Source: a virus
DNA length: 49,367 nucleotides
Direction: 5' to 3' (one strand)
IMG/VR virus record: IMGVR_UViG_3300036944_000680
Coordinates: 1 to 49,367 of that record
Both the position numbers and the translations under genes were made by a program. Shown here one piece after another: positions 25,755 to 32,721 of the stretch. Below the pieces are notes generated by a model. That model worked only from the letters and a program-made list of their open reading frames with translations. It made no database searches and was not told where the DNA came from. How positions within the stretch are numbered: the first letter of the stretch is position 1; each line of letters starts with the position of its first letter.

Positions 25755-25925
25755 ATGAAATGTGGAAATTGCTATGGATCATTAAAAGGAACAGATGAAC
25801 AGATTCAAATGGATTACTATGACGCATATGAACAAGAGGATGAGATAATCAAAAAATGTGGTTGGGAAGACGCTAGTTATATTTGTTATGAGTGTTTTAA
25901 TAACTGGGCTCATTACGTAAAATAG
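25755..25925 (+). CDS. Small zinc-ribbon protein
   Basis: 56 residues. CGNC at residues 3-6 and CYEC near residues 46-49 form a two-knuckle zinc ribbon around an acidic helix (DYYDAYEQEDEIIKKCGWED). It follows the previous gene by 4 bp. Such mini-ribbons are common in phages and often bind nucleic acid or partner proteins; the role here is unknown. Confidence 0.55.
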   Translation: MKCGNCYGSLKGTDEQIQMDYYDAYEQEDEIIKKCGWEDASYICYECFNNWAHYVK

Positions 25926-25945
25926 AAAAACTAACAATTAATTTA

Positions 25946-25986
25946 TACATAGAGCAGGTTATCTATAGCCTTTTCTATTGTGCAAA
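25946..25986 (+). promoter_or_regulatory. Conserved leader element, copy 2
   Basis: Same plan as 24846-24885: TACATAGAG, hairpin GGTTA-TCTA-TAGCC, then TTCTATTGTGCAAA. It lies 25 bp before the gene at 26012. Compensating base changes suggest a functional RNA. Confidence 0.6.
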
Positions 25987-26011
25987 TTAACATAACGGCA
26001 CAGATAAACAT

Positions 26012-26275
26012 ATGAATACAAAAGAACTAAACACAATTTATAACCAATTACAAGAAAAAAAAAAGATAGTGCTAAACTATGATCTTGAATATTTTCAAGA
26101 TGTAACAGTTGTACCTATTAACCTTGATAATTACAAAATTAAACCAGATACAAGAAGTAACTTTCTTGATCTTGTTATTGAGTACAGGGCAGTAGCGGGA
26201 GACTACACGGGTGGACTTGTGTATATTGAATTAAAGGACGGTTTACTATGCTTTGACGTAGTAAAGGAGTTATAA
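26012..26275 (+). CDS. Small protein of unknown function
   Basis: 87 residues, mixed alpha/beta: a helical N-terminus (MNTKELNTIYNQLQEKKKI) and a beta-rich C-terminus (GGLVYIELKDGLLCFDVV). No motif is recognised. A conserved hairpin element precedes it. It is the last gene before the second non-coding block. Confidence 0.55.
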   Translation: MNTKELNTIYNQLQEKKKIVLNYDLEYFQDVTVVPINLDNYKIKPDTRSNFLDLVIEYRAVAGDYTGGLVYIELKDGLLCFDVVKEL

Positions 26276-26379
26276 AACTAACGGCTACGACGTGAAAACT
26301 AGCTGTTTTTTCTTTAACAATTATACTTGCTTTTTTATTGTAAAACGGTGCTAACGGTATCTTCAGAGGGTATAAACAC

Positions 26380-26397
26380 TACTAACAGTCACCTCGA
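26380..26397 (+). repeat. TACTAACAGT-N-ACCTCGA repeat, copy 2
   Basis: Identical to 23271-23288 except the single N position. It lies about 55 bp before the first DnaA box. Confidence 0.65.
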
Positions 26398-26466
26398 TAA
26401 ACAGAACATAAATAATGAGTAAATTTCAATTTACGAATGTGAGTTTACGAACCTGTGGATAACTAT

Positions 26467-26495
26467 TTGCAAAATAATTGAATATATGCTATATT
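26467..26495 (+). promoter_or_regulatory. Promoter of the small RNA in the origin block
   Basis: TTGCAA (26467-26472), 17-bp spacer ending in TATGC, TATATT (26490-26495). The start should be near 26502. Confidence 0.75.
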
Positions 26496-26501
26496 TATTA
26501 A

Positions 26502-26646
26502 GGTGTTGATTGATCATACTAATTCCATCTTCACCAGTTCATATATTTTATTTATAGATGGTTACTATTCTAAGAAGTACTTTATATAGTTGTTAAGCCT
26601 ATGTAAATACTCACTAAAAAACTACAGTATATCTGTGGTTTTTTGT
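26502..26646 (+). ncRNA. Small non-coding RNA, about 145 nt
   Basis: Bounded by a promoter at 26467-26495 and a strong intrinsic terminator at 26616-26646, with no open reading frame of note. An internal pair CCATCT/AGATGG closes one hairpin. It sits among DnaA boxes, so it might prime or regulate replication, like an origin-linked RNA. It could also be a trans-acting regulator. Confidence 0.6.
26616..26646 (+). terminator. Strong intrinsic terminator of the small RNA
   Basis: Twelve pairs including AAAAAACTACAG and CTGTGGTTTTTT with one G-U pair, loop TATAT. The T-run is part of the stem, so it may act in both directions. Confidence 0.85.
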
Positions 26647-26652
26647 TTGTAG

Positions 26653-26668
26653 TACTAACAGTTACCTC
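26653..26668 (+). repeat. TACTAACAGT-N-ACCTC repeat, copy 3
   Basis: Matches the other two copies over 15 of 16 positions; the flank TTTGTAG is also close to copy 1 (CTTGTAG). It follows the small-RNA terminator directly. Confidence 0.65.
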
Positions 26669-26881
26669 AATATAATACACTATATTAATTACACAATTTC
26701 AAAACCACAGGTGTCAAATTCCATAGTGTGGATGAACCACAGTGCGGGATTCTTTATACAAGTGCTTATCAACAGGTATTAAAGTGCTTATCAACAACAA
26801 TAAAGAAACAATAGAAAAACATAAAAAGAAAGTTATATAAAGTAATTATTATATATATTAAATAATTATCCACAGGCTATG

Positions 26882-26910
26882 TTTACTATTATTTAAAAGT
26901 ATGCTATCTT
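26882..26910 (+). promoter_or_regulatory. Promoter giving a near-leaderless mRNA at 26919
   Basis: TTTACT (26882-26887), 17-bp spacer ending in TATGC, TATCTT (26905-26910). Start expected near 26917, two bases before an ATG. Confidence 0.72.
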
Positions 26911-26918
26911 TATTGTAT

Positions 26919-26999
26919 ATGATAGATACGCAAAATATTATGGGTGAAATTAATTCACTTTTTACCAGTTTACCAGAAAATAACGAGGATCAAGAATAA
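26919..26999 (+). CDS. 26-residue leaderless peptide
   Basis: Reads MIDTQNIMGEINSLFTSLPE and ends NNEDQE. It is polar and acidic without a membrane segment. The ATG lies about 2 nt after the predicted transcription start, and the stop overlaps the approach to the next gene (ATG 27001). It could be a real small regulator or a leader that feeds translation into the next gene. Evidence is the tight fit to the promoter. Confidence 0.5.
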   Translation: MIDTQNIMGEINSLFTSLPENNEDQE

Positions 27000-27000
27000 T

Positions 27001-27186
27001 ATGAAATATATTATACCCTTAACTTTACTTTGTTTATTGTTTTTTATTCTTATGTTTTCAATTTACAATGTTACTAAAGAAAGAGAGTTATATATACAAC
27101 AATGTAAATCAATGGGTGGTGCTGTTGTATATTCACAACATGCAATTAACTGCTGGAAGGATCAGGGGTATATTAACGTAGATTAA
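27001..27186 (+). CDS. Small single-helix membrane protein with a Cys pair
   Basis: 61 residues from ATG 27001; a GTG at 26944 would give a longer form but overlaps the leader peptide. Residues about 3-23 form one membrane helix (YIIPLTLLCLLFFILMFSIY). A short soluble part follows with two Cys (QQCKSMGG and INCWKDQ). It resembles the genes at 24137 and 27191. The function is unknown. Confidence 0.62.
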   Translation: MKYIIPLTLLCLLFFILMFSIYNVTKERELYIQQCKSMGGAVVYSQHAINCWKDQGYINVD

Positions 27187-27190
27187 ACCT

Positions 27191-27370
27191 ATGGATAAAA
27201 CACACATGATAGTGGTTATACTGGTAACAGTATTCCTAAATTTGGTAATAAAACATTATCAAGATAACAAAGCAATTTTAAACGATAACCTAGTCCGAGT
27301 ATGTGATGAGGGAACTACTAACTGTTATATGGTACACACTGATGAACTTAATCGAGTTGTTGAAGAATAG
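27191..27370 (+). CDS. Small single-helix membrane protein with a Cys pair
   Basis: 59 residues. Residues about 6-21 are hydrophobic (MIVVILVTVFLNLVI), followed by a polar region with VRVCDEGTTNCYMVH. The Cys spacing (CDEGTTNC) matches the CSEYTGDC of the gene at 24137. Five bases separate it from the previous membrane gene, so the pair is co-expressed. The role is unknown. Confidence 0.6.
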   Translation: MDKTHMIVVILVTVFLNLVIKHYQDNKAILNDNLVRVCDEGTTNCYMVHTDELNRVVEE

Positions 27371-27372
27371 AT

Positions 27373-27654
27373 ATGATACCGATAAAAACACAACAGCGTT
27401 ATAGGTGCGAACATCGTCCATGTAAAAAAGTTATGATAAAACATTTTATGGAAAAACACGAAGTTAAATGTTTCTTTAATCCAAATCGTATTTGCCCAAA
27501 TGAAGAATGTGTTGAGGGAATTATTCCTGAATCATACATGGAATACCTAGAACAGAAATGTCCAGATTGTGAAAGGTTTGAGAAAATTCAAGAGGAATTA
27601 AAACCTGAAGATGAAAAAGAATTATTATTAGAACTCGAAAACTTATTTAATTAA
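27373..27654 (+). CDS. Zinc-binding small protein
   Basis: 93 residues with many Cys and His: YRCEHRPCKK, HEVKCFFNPNRICPNEEC, QKCPDCERF. At least two zinc sites are likely. The C-terminus is acidic and helical (KPEDEKELLLELENLFN). It starts 2 bp after the previous stop. A nucleic-acid or partner-protein adaptor is possible; the family is not recognised. Confidence 0.58.
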   Translation: MIPIKTQQRYRCEHRPCKKVMIKHFMEKHEVKCFFNPNRICPNEECVEGIIPESYMEYLEQKCPDCERFEKIQEELKPEDEKELLLELENLFN

Positions 27655-27675
27655 CTAACATTAAAGAATAATTAT

Positions 27676-29172
27676 ATGGAACAATATATTAACTACGCAA
27701 AACATATCAGTGCAAATGAAGAAGTATTAAAATGGGTAAAATCCACTTTAAAAACAAAACTTTCAAAAGAAGAAAAGTCAACAGAAGAAGTCGAACATAT
27801 TTTAGATTTTCTTTGCCAATCAAACCTTAAAATAGCTCGTATGTCATATGACCAAGCACACGAAAAAACTATCAAATGGAATGATAACCTACAAAAAAAA
27901 GGTCTTGGTGTTATAGAACTAGATACTGATATTGAAACCGTATTAGATTTTAAAGATGGTTTTAAAATTGTAAAACTGATTGGAGAAAATTCATATAAAA
28001 GAGAAGGTATGCTTATGCGACACTGTGTTGCTTCATATTTTGGTAAAAATGTAGAAGTTTATTCTCTTAGAGATAAAAATAATCTCCCTCATGCAACAAT
28101 GGAGAAAGACCAACAAATAAAAGGTAAAGGTAACGGAGATATTCATCCGAAGTATGTAGATTATATTGTGAAGTTTCTTGAACATACAGGAATGACAGTT
28201 GGAGATAGTGAAATGAAACATCTTGGTTATGTTAATCTTGAAAAACTCTTTTCTGATTTGGAAATTGAAGTATCAGAAGAAACAAATAAACTATTATATC
28301 AGGGAAAATATTATCCAATTAGCAAAGGTATAGATAATCTAATAGATAAAAATGGAAAAAAAATTAGAACTCTTGAATTATTAGATTATTTTCCAATGTT
28401 TAACGAAGAAGAAACAGAAACAGGATTTTCTCTTAAGTTAGCAATAAATATTCCTACATTAGCTAGTGGTTTTGTTGAATTTATAAAAAACAAAACATCA
28501 AAAAGAACTCTTCTCAATGAACTCACAGGTAGCGATAATACAGGGTCAGGTTGTTATAAAGATTACGCAACGGTATCAGCAGGATATAATGCAACGGTAT
28601 CAGCAGGAAATAATGCAACGGTATCAGCAGGATATAATGCAAAGGTATCAGCAGGAAATAATGCAAAGGTATCAGCAAAAGATTACGCAACGGTATCAGC
28701 AGGAAATAATGCAACGGTATCAGCAGGATATAATGCAAAGGTATCAGCAGGAAATAATGCAACGGTATCAGCAAAAGATTACGCAACGGTATCAGCAGGA
28801 TATAATGCAAAGGTATCAGCAGAAGATTATGCAAAGGTATCAGCAGGAAATAATGCAACGGTATCAGCAGGAAATAATGCAACGGTATCAGCAGGATATA
28901 ATGCAAAGGTATCAGCAGGATATAATGCAAAGGTATCAGCAGAAGATTATGCAAAGGTATCAGCAGGAAAAAATAGTATTCTTATATCTGAAACAGATTC
29001 AAAGTTAAGTGGAAAACTAGGAACGATTTTACTAATTACAAAAAGAGATTGTGTAAATGGTGAATATAAGATAACTGACTGGAAAGCAGAAATGATTGAC
29101 GGAAAGAAAATCAAAGAAGATACATGGTACAAACTCGAAAATGGAAAACTGGTAGAAATCAATAATAACTAA
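27676..29172 (+). CDS. PcfJ-like protein with octapeptide-repeat solenoid
   Basis: 498 residues. The N-terminal half (about 90-190) carries a PcfJ-like signature: MLMRHCVASYFGK, YSLRDKNNLPHATME, QQIKGKGNGDIHPKYVDYI. Residues about 295-430 consist of 17 perfect-length octapeptides of the form GxNA(T/K)VSA, with KDY or EDY variants. This resembles the ATVxAxxS repeats seen in phage proteins and the repeats of ice-nucleation proteins, and should form a beta-solenoid. The C-terminal 65 residues form a cap (GKLGTILLITKRDCVNGEYK). The gene starts 21 bp after its neighbour. The function is unknown; the repeats may mediate surface binding. Confidence 0.7.
   Translation: MEQYINYAKHISANEEVLKWVKSTLKTKLSKEEKSTEEVEHILDFLCQSNLKIARMSYDQAHEKTIKWNDNLQKKGLGVIELDTDIETVLDFKDGFKIVKLIGENSYKREGMLMRHCVASYFGKNVEVYSLRDKNNLPHATMEKDQQIKGKGNGDIHPKYVDYIVKFLEHTGMTVGDSEMKHLGYVNLEKLFSDLEIEVSEETNKLLYQGKYYPISKGIDNLIDKNGKKIRTLELLDYFPMFNEEETETGFSLKLAINIPTLASGFVEFIKNKTSKRTLLNELTGSDNTGSGCYKDYATVSAGYNATVSAGNNATVSAGYNAKVSAGNNAKVSAKDYATVSAGNNATVSAGYNAKVSAGNNATVSAKDYATVSAGYNAKVSAEDYAKVSAGNNATVSAGNNATVSAGYNAKVSAGYNAKVSAEDYAKVSAGKNSILISETDSKLSGKLGTILLITKRDCVNGEYKITDWKAEMIDGKKIKEDTWYKLENGKLVEINNN
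28558..28965 (+). repeat. Tandem 24-bp repeats (17 units) inside the solenoid gene
   Basis: Units are in frame and nearly identical in DNA, for example GGATATAATGCAACGGTATC plus AGCA. Only the positions for GYN/GNN/KDY/EDY and T/K vary, and the variants are shuffled. This indicates recent duplication and probable copy-number change. It also creates spurious long frames on the other strand and frame. Confidence 0.95.
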
Positions 29173-29173
29173 C

Positions 29174-29677
29174 ATGAAAAAACTAACACAACAAGACGGA
29201 ACAACATTACTTGTATCCGATGAACAATTACAAGAGATTATTAACTCACAACCTAAAAAGATTGAGAGTAGTATTGGATGGAAACCAATAGTAGATGAAA
29301 GATATTTTTACTTTAATAATATTGACGTATCAAGTGCTATAAATGAACTTGATAATATTGATTACGAAAATTTTAAAAGAGGTAACTGTTATAAAACTCG
29401 AGAAGAGGCTGAAAGTATGATAAATAAACAAAAAGCCATCAGACGTATCCACGTATACATGCGAGAGAATGGATTGATATTTGATGATGTTAATTGGGAT
29501 AATTTTAAGATAACGAAATATCAAATTGTTGGATGGGATTATTTTAAAATGAAACCTGAAGAGAATCAATTATTTTATAGCAACGAATCAAAAGGAGAAT
29601 TATTTTTCCGTTTAGAAGAAGACCGACAAAAAGTCCTCGACAACTACAAAGAAGATTTAGAAATATTTTTGAAATAG
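29174..29677 (+). CDS. Conserved phage protein of unknown function
   Basis: 167 residues. The central pattern (GWKPIVDERYFYFNNID and RGNCYKTREEAESMIN) resembles a phage protein type with YWYI..G......NxxKTxEEAE that I recall as hypothetical in many phages. The C-terminus is charged and helical. It starts one base after the solenoid gene and 4 bp before the next. No enzymatic motif is visible. Confidence 0.6.
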   Translation: MKKLTQQDGTTLLVSDEQLQEIINSQPKKIESSIGWKPIVDERYFYFNNIDVSSAINELDNIDYENFKRGNCYKTREEAESMINKQKAIRRIHVYMRENGLIFDDVNWDNFKITKYQIVGWDYFKMKPEENQLFYSNESKGELFFRLEEDRQKVLDNYKEDLEIFLK

Positions 29678-29681
29678 ATTT

Positions 29682-30069
29682 ATGAATAAAGAAACAACAA
29701 TGGAAGAAAGATTTGAAGAAAAGTTACTTGAATTACAGGGAGAAAGTGAATTTTCTAAATATATTAAAAGTTTTCATTATGCCTCACTAGTATCTTTTAT
29801 AAAAAAAGAAATTTCTCTAGCTCTACAGCAGGTACAAGAAGAAAAAGAAAGGCTAGAACACGATTATTCTTGTGTTTTAGACTATGCAACAAAAGGTAAA
29901 GTGTCTAAAACAAATTACTACCTTAATGATATTTATTCTGTTATCGATGAAGCTCAGCAAGAAAGTATTGAGGGTATCATAAGAGATGATATTGAAATGA
30001 TTACCAAAAAATCAATCACCAGAAGATGCTATTGAAGAAATTAAAAATTATTTATCAATTAACAACTAA
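29682..30069 (+). pseudogene. Helical protein, apparently frameshifted near its C-terminus
   Basis: The listed frame starts at ATG 29682 (117 residues: acidic, helical, with EEKLLELQGESEF and LQQVQEEKERLE) and ends early at TGA 30033-30035. In another frame from about 30003 the sequence continues PKNQSPEDAIEEIKNYLSIN and ends at 30069 just before the next gene. That tail looks like a natural acidic helix end. The break lies at the A-rich run ACCAAAAAATC. An assembly error, a true mutation, or programmed frameshifting would all give this picture. The truncated product may still be functional. Confidence 0.55.
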
Positions 30070-30098
30070 CATATCCATAGGATATACAAATTAAGATT

Positions 30099-30296
30099 AT
30101 GAAAGAAGGAGAAGAACTAGTTTACCCACGTACCTCTAACCACGATAATAAAGGTCTAACAAAACGTGAATACTTTGCAGGATTAGCTTTGCAAGGATTA
30201 TTGGCAGGTAATAGAGATAGTTTTAGTCATACATTTATTGAACTTTCTATTGGTTATGCAGACGCTTTATTAGAAGGACTTTCTCAAGAAAATTAA
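30099..30296 (+). CDS. Small conserved phage protein
   Basis: 65 residues. GLTKREYFAGLALQGLLAG is a pattern that I recall from a common phage protein of unknown function, in which a short helical protein begins with a TxREYFA motif. A helix follows (IELSIGYADALLEGL). It lies 4 bp before the next gene. No enzymatic residue is recognised. Confidence 0.6.
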   Translation: MKEGEELVYPRTSNHDNKGLTKREYFAGLALQGLLAGNRDSFSHTFIELSIGYADALLEGLSQEN

Positions 30297-30300
30297 GATT

Positions 30301-30495
30301 ATGAAAGAAAAAAAAGTATTAGTATTTAAATATGAAGGATATCGATGGCTTCCGTATAAATCAGGAACAGTTGTATCAGAAACAAATAGTAATGTGCTAG
30401 TAAAGTATGACGGGTTATTTTCTGGGAGTGAATGGGTTTTGAAAGAAAGAGAGCTAGGGAGTACATTACCATTTATAGAAACTATAAAAGATTAA
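30301..30495 (+). CDS. Small beta-rich protein
   Basis: 64 residues, mostly beta strands (KVLVFKYEGYRWLPYKSGTV and SNVLVKYDGLFSGSEWVL), like an SH3-type or phage regulatory fold. It lies 4 bp after the previous gene and 4 bp before the methyltransferase. The function is unknown. Confidence 0.5.
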   Translation: MKEKKVLVFKYEGYRWLPYKSGTVVSETNSNVLVKYDGLFSGSEWVLKERELGSTLPFIETIKD

Positions 30496-30499
30496 CCCT

Positions 30500-31156
30500 A
30501 TGAAAACAAAAATAAACAAAGTAATACAAGGAGACTGTTTAGAAATACTCCCAACTATAAAAGGAAAGTTTATTATCGTTACTGATCCCCCATTTAATGT
30601 TGGTTATCACTATAATGACTATAAAGATAATATGGGTGTAGATGAATATTATCAAATGTTAAATGATATTTTTAAATATGCCCCATTTGTAGTAATTCAT
30701 TATCCAGAAGAAATATATAAAATTGCTTTTCAAGTAGGGCAATTTCCTGATAAGGTAGTAAGTTGGGTATATAACTCCAATACAGCAAAACAGCATAGAG
30801 ATATTGCATTTTTTGGAATAAAGCCTGACTTTAAAAAATATGGGCAAGATTATAAGAATCCCACAGATAAGCGTATAGCTAAAAGAATATTAGAAGGAAA
30901 GCGAGCTAGACTTTACGATTGGTGGGAAATAAATCAGGTAAAGAATGTTTCAAAAGATAAAACAGAACACCCTTGCCAAATGCCACTAGAAGTAATGAAA
31001 AGAATAATAGGGATACTCCCTGAGGATTATATAATTGTAGATCCATTTGCAGGTTCTGGAACTACAGCAGTCGCTTGTAAAGAACTAGGGAGACAATTTA
31101 TAATGATTGAACAAGATAAAAAATACATCGACATTATCAACGCTAGGCTTAAATAA
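30500..31156 (+). CDS. DNA adenine/cytosine-N4 methyltransferase (beta-type order)
   Basis: 218 residues. The catalytic motif DPPF lies at residues 29-32 (VTDPPFNVGYHY) and the SAM-binding motif DPFAGSGTTAVA at about 181-192. This order (catalytic first, SAM site last) is that of the beta class of amino-methyltransferases. DPPF fits N6-adenine or N4-cytosine activity. No restriction enzyme is beside it, so it is probably an orphan that protects phage DNA or modifies host control sites. No specificity can be read from the sequence. Confidence 0.9.
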   Translation: MKTKINKVIQGDCLEILPTIKGKFIIVTDPPFNVGYHYNDYKDNMGVDEYYQMLNDIFKYAPFVVIHYPEEIYKIAFQVGQFPDKVVSWVYNSNTAKQHRDIAFFGIKPDFKKYGQDYKNPTDKRIAKRILEGKRARLYDWWEINQVKNVSKDKTEHPCQMPLEVMKRIIGILPEDYIIVDPFAGSGTTAVACKELGRQFIMIEQDKKYIDIINARLK

Positions 31157-31158
31157 AT

Positions 31159-31461
31159 ATGAACATAAACAAAGTAATAGAGGAGTGGATAGGAGAATTA
31201 GAAGTAGATGTACCATACCTTATGCCAGAAGACCCTATAGAAAGTGGTAAAATACTTGGTAGAAATTATCACATATTAGACCTCCGTTCTCGTATACCTG
31301 AATTGGAAGAGAAGCTAATTAAAGAACTTCAAGAAAAACTTGTTCTTTACAACATACTTCCACCACAAGTAGAAATGGAAAATCCTAGTATGTGGGAAGG
31401 TCATCAAATTGCCTTTAAGAAAATGAAAGATATTATTAACCTATTAACCTCAAAAGAATAA
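31159..31461 (+). CDS. Small helical protein, unknown function
   Basis: 100 residues, acidic N-terminus (NKVIEEWIGELEVDVPYLMP) and a central helix (LEEKLIKELQEKLVLYN). It begins 2 bp after the methyltransferase stop. No motif is recognised; its location suggests that it is co-translated with the enzyme. Confidence 0.5.
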   Translation: MNINKVIEEWIGELEVDVPYLMPEDPIESGKILGRNYHILDLRSRIPELEEKLIKELQEKLVLYNILPPQVEMENPSMWEGHQIAFKKMKDIINLLTSKE

Positions 31462-31462
31462 T

Positions 31463-31630
31463 ATGGTAAGAGCAATGTTACATATTATCTGTGGGAACTG
31501 TGGAAGTAATAAAGACTTTACACACTCAATAGAAAAAGAAGATGAAGATGGAAAAGATTTAGTTTATATCTCTTGTAAAAATTGTAGTACCCTTCATGAT
31601 TTATCAGATAACTCAACCTTAAAAGAATAA
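31463..31630 (+). CDS. Mini zinc-ribbon protein
   Basis: 55 residues. CGNC at about residues 10-13 and CKNC at about 39-42 form a classic zinc ribbon separated by an acidic linker (HSIEKEDEDGKDLVYI). It overlaps the next start in a TAATG. Such ribbons may bind DNA, RNA or transcription proteins. The exact role is unknown. Confidence 0.57.
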   Translation: MVRAMLHIICGNCGSNKDFTHSIEKEDEDGKDLVYISCKNCSTLHDLSDNSTLKE

Positions 31631-32052
31631 TGCCACTAGAAAAACAAGTAGTAAGCCTAGAGCTTGCAAAGAAATTAAAGGAGCTTGGTGTAAAGCAAGA
31701 GAGTGCATACGGCTGGTTGTATGGTAATCAAGGGGCAGAGCTTTATAGTGCAGAGCGATTTGTAAATTCTAATGAACAATGGATACACTTAGTAAAAAAA
31801 TGTAATGCCTACACTGTCGCAGAACTAGGAGAGATGTTGCCAAAAGTAATTTACGAATATGAGAACGATGAACAAAAAGAGTATTATTTAGAATATGGTT
31901 ATGATGAGACAGAAACAAAAAAAACTTGTAAGGTAGCATATTCAAATTGTTTGCTCGGAGAAACAAAAATACTAATTTTTGCTAATACAGAAGCAAATTC
32001 CCGAACCAAAATGCTTATCTATTTAATCGAAAATAATCTTATAACACTATGA
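31630..32052 (+). CDS. Conserved phage protein (KELGVKQES type)
   Basis: 140 residues. The beginning (SLELAKKLKELGVKQESAYG) and NAYTVAELGEMLPKVIY match a widespread phage protein of unknown function that I recall. It starts with TAATG coupling and ends with ATGA overlapping the next start (stop TGA at 32050-32052). Translational coupling is therefore evident. No catalytic motif is seen. Confidence 0.7.
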   Translation: MPLEKQVVSLELAKKLKELGVKQESAYGWLYGNQGAELYSAERFVNSNEQWIHLVKKCNAYTVAELGEMLPKVIYEYENDEQKEYYLEYGYDETETKKTCKVAYSNCLLGETKILIFANTEANSRTKMLIYLIENNLITL

Positions 32053-32309
32053 AGTTAAAAACACAAAAAGCACAAAATATTAAGGTAATTAAAAATGAGG
32101 AAAAGCCAGAAACACCAGAAATTTTAGCACAAGCTATTATCAGTATAGGAAAAGGTTTTGAAGCATTTTTAAATAGTAGTTTAACTCAACGAGCAGTTAT
32201 TACGTTATTGATGGATTTACCAGAGTTACGAAACAAAGTATCTCGTTCTGAAATTGAACTTGTATTAAATAACTTACCAAAATTATCTAGTTATTATATT
32301 AAAAAATAA
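32049..32309 (+). CDS. Small helical protein, unknown function
   Basis: 86 residues; basic start (MKLKTQKAQNIKVIKNEEK) then amphipathic helices (LLMDLPELRNKVSRSEIELV). The ATGA overlap with the previous gene indicates coupled translation. No family is recognised. Confidence 0.5.
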   Translation: MKLKTQKAQNIKVIKNEEKPETPEILAQAIISIGKGFEAFLNSSLTQRAVITLLMDLPELRNKVSRSEIELVLNNLPKLSSYYIKK

Positions 32310-32313
32310 CACT

Positions 32314-32715
32314 ATGACAATCCAAGAAAAAACAGCAGAACGAATTTATGAGATACTACCTCATAAGAAAAATAGATGTACTACGTGTGATGGTTTAGGA
32401 ATCTTACAATGTGGGCATGAAAGTCATTTTACTAATTGTAATACTACATGTCCTTGTTTTGGAGAAAAAGAGTGTTTAGATTGTGAAGGTAGTGGGTATA
32501 TTTTATATGAACCTATCCGTCTAGCAGATATACTTTTGGCGATAGATTATTCAAGTGACATTAAAATTGAATTAGATTTATCTGAAGCTGGTAATGTTCT
32601 TCGTGTAACTGATTTTAATACAGATGTAAGTACAACTTGCAACCTATCACAAGACAACCTCCTAAATCAATCATCTGACTTTTGCGAAATGCTTCTGGGA
32701 TTATTAGGTAACTAA
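32314..32715 (+). CDS. DnaJ-type zinc-finger protein
   Basis: 133 residues. The N-terminal part has CTTCDGLGILQCG, then NCNTTCPCFGEKECLDCEGSG: CxxCxGxG-type knuckles as in the DnaJ Cys-rich domain. There is no J domain. The second half is a small alpha/beta part with DLLLAIDYSSDIKIELDLSE-like sequence (ADILLAIDYSSDIKIELDL). A second protein with such a knuckle lies at 24403. It may act as a zinc-dependent chaperone-like adaptor. The role is inferred. Confidence 0.65.
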   Translation: MTIQEKTAERIYEILPHKKNRCTTCDGLGILQCGHESHFTNCNTTCPCFGEKECLDCEGSGYILYEPIRLADILLAIDYSSDIKIELDLSEAGNVLRVTDFNTDVSTTCNLSQDNLLNQSSDFCEMLLGLLGN

Positions 32716-32721
32716 ATTATT

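Larger units (their letters stand above)
26276..26918. other. Gene-free block with DnaA boxes; candidate replication origin
   Basis: DnaA-box-like 9-mers: TGTGGATAA (26454-26462, exact consensus in reverse), TGTGGATGA (26727-26735, one mismatch, reverse), TTATCAACA (26766-26774 and 26788-26796, one mismatch each, inside the 15-bp direct repeat AAGTGCTTATCAACA), TTATCCACA (26866-26874, exact). Between the last ones lies a very AT-rich stretch (26821-26866) suited to unwinding. A promoter and small RNA are embedded at 26467-26646. In bacteria such clusters bind DnaA. Use of host DnaA would suit a phage with its own helicase and SSB but no visible polymerase. Confidence 0.6.

Noticed and set aside
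28558-28965. Possible CRISPR array
   Set aside because: Units are 24 bp in direct tandem without spacers and stay in frame with a protein.
28517-29008. 163-residue frame and an antisense 143-residue frame over the repeats
   Set aside because: They arise because the 24-bp repeat has no stop in other frames. The 498-residue gene with PcfJ-like sequence explains the region.
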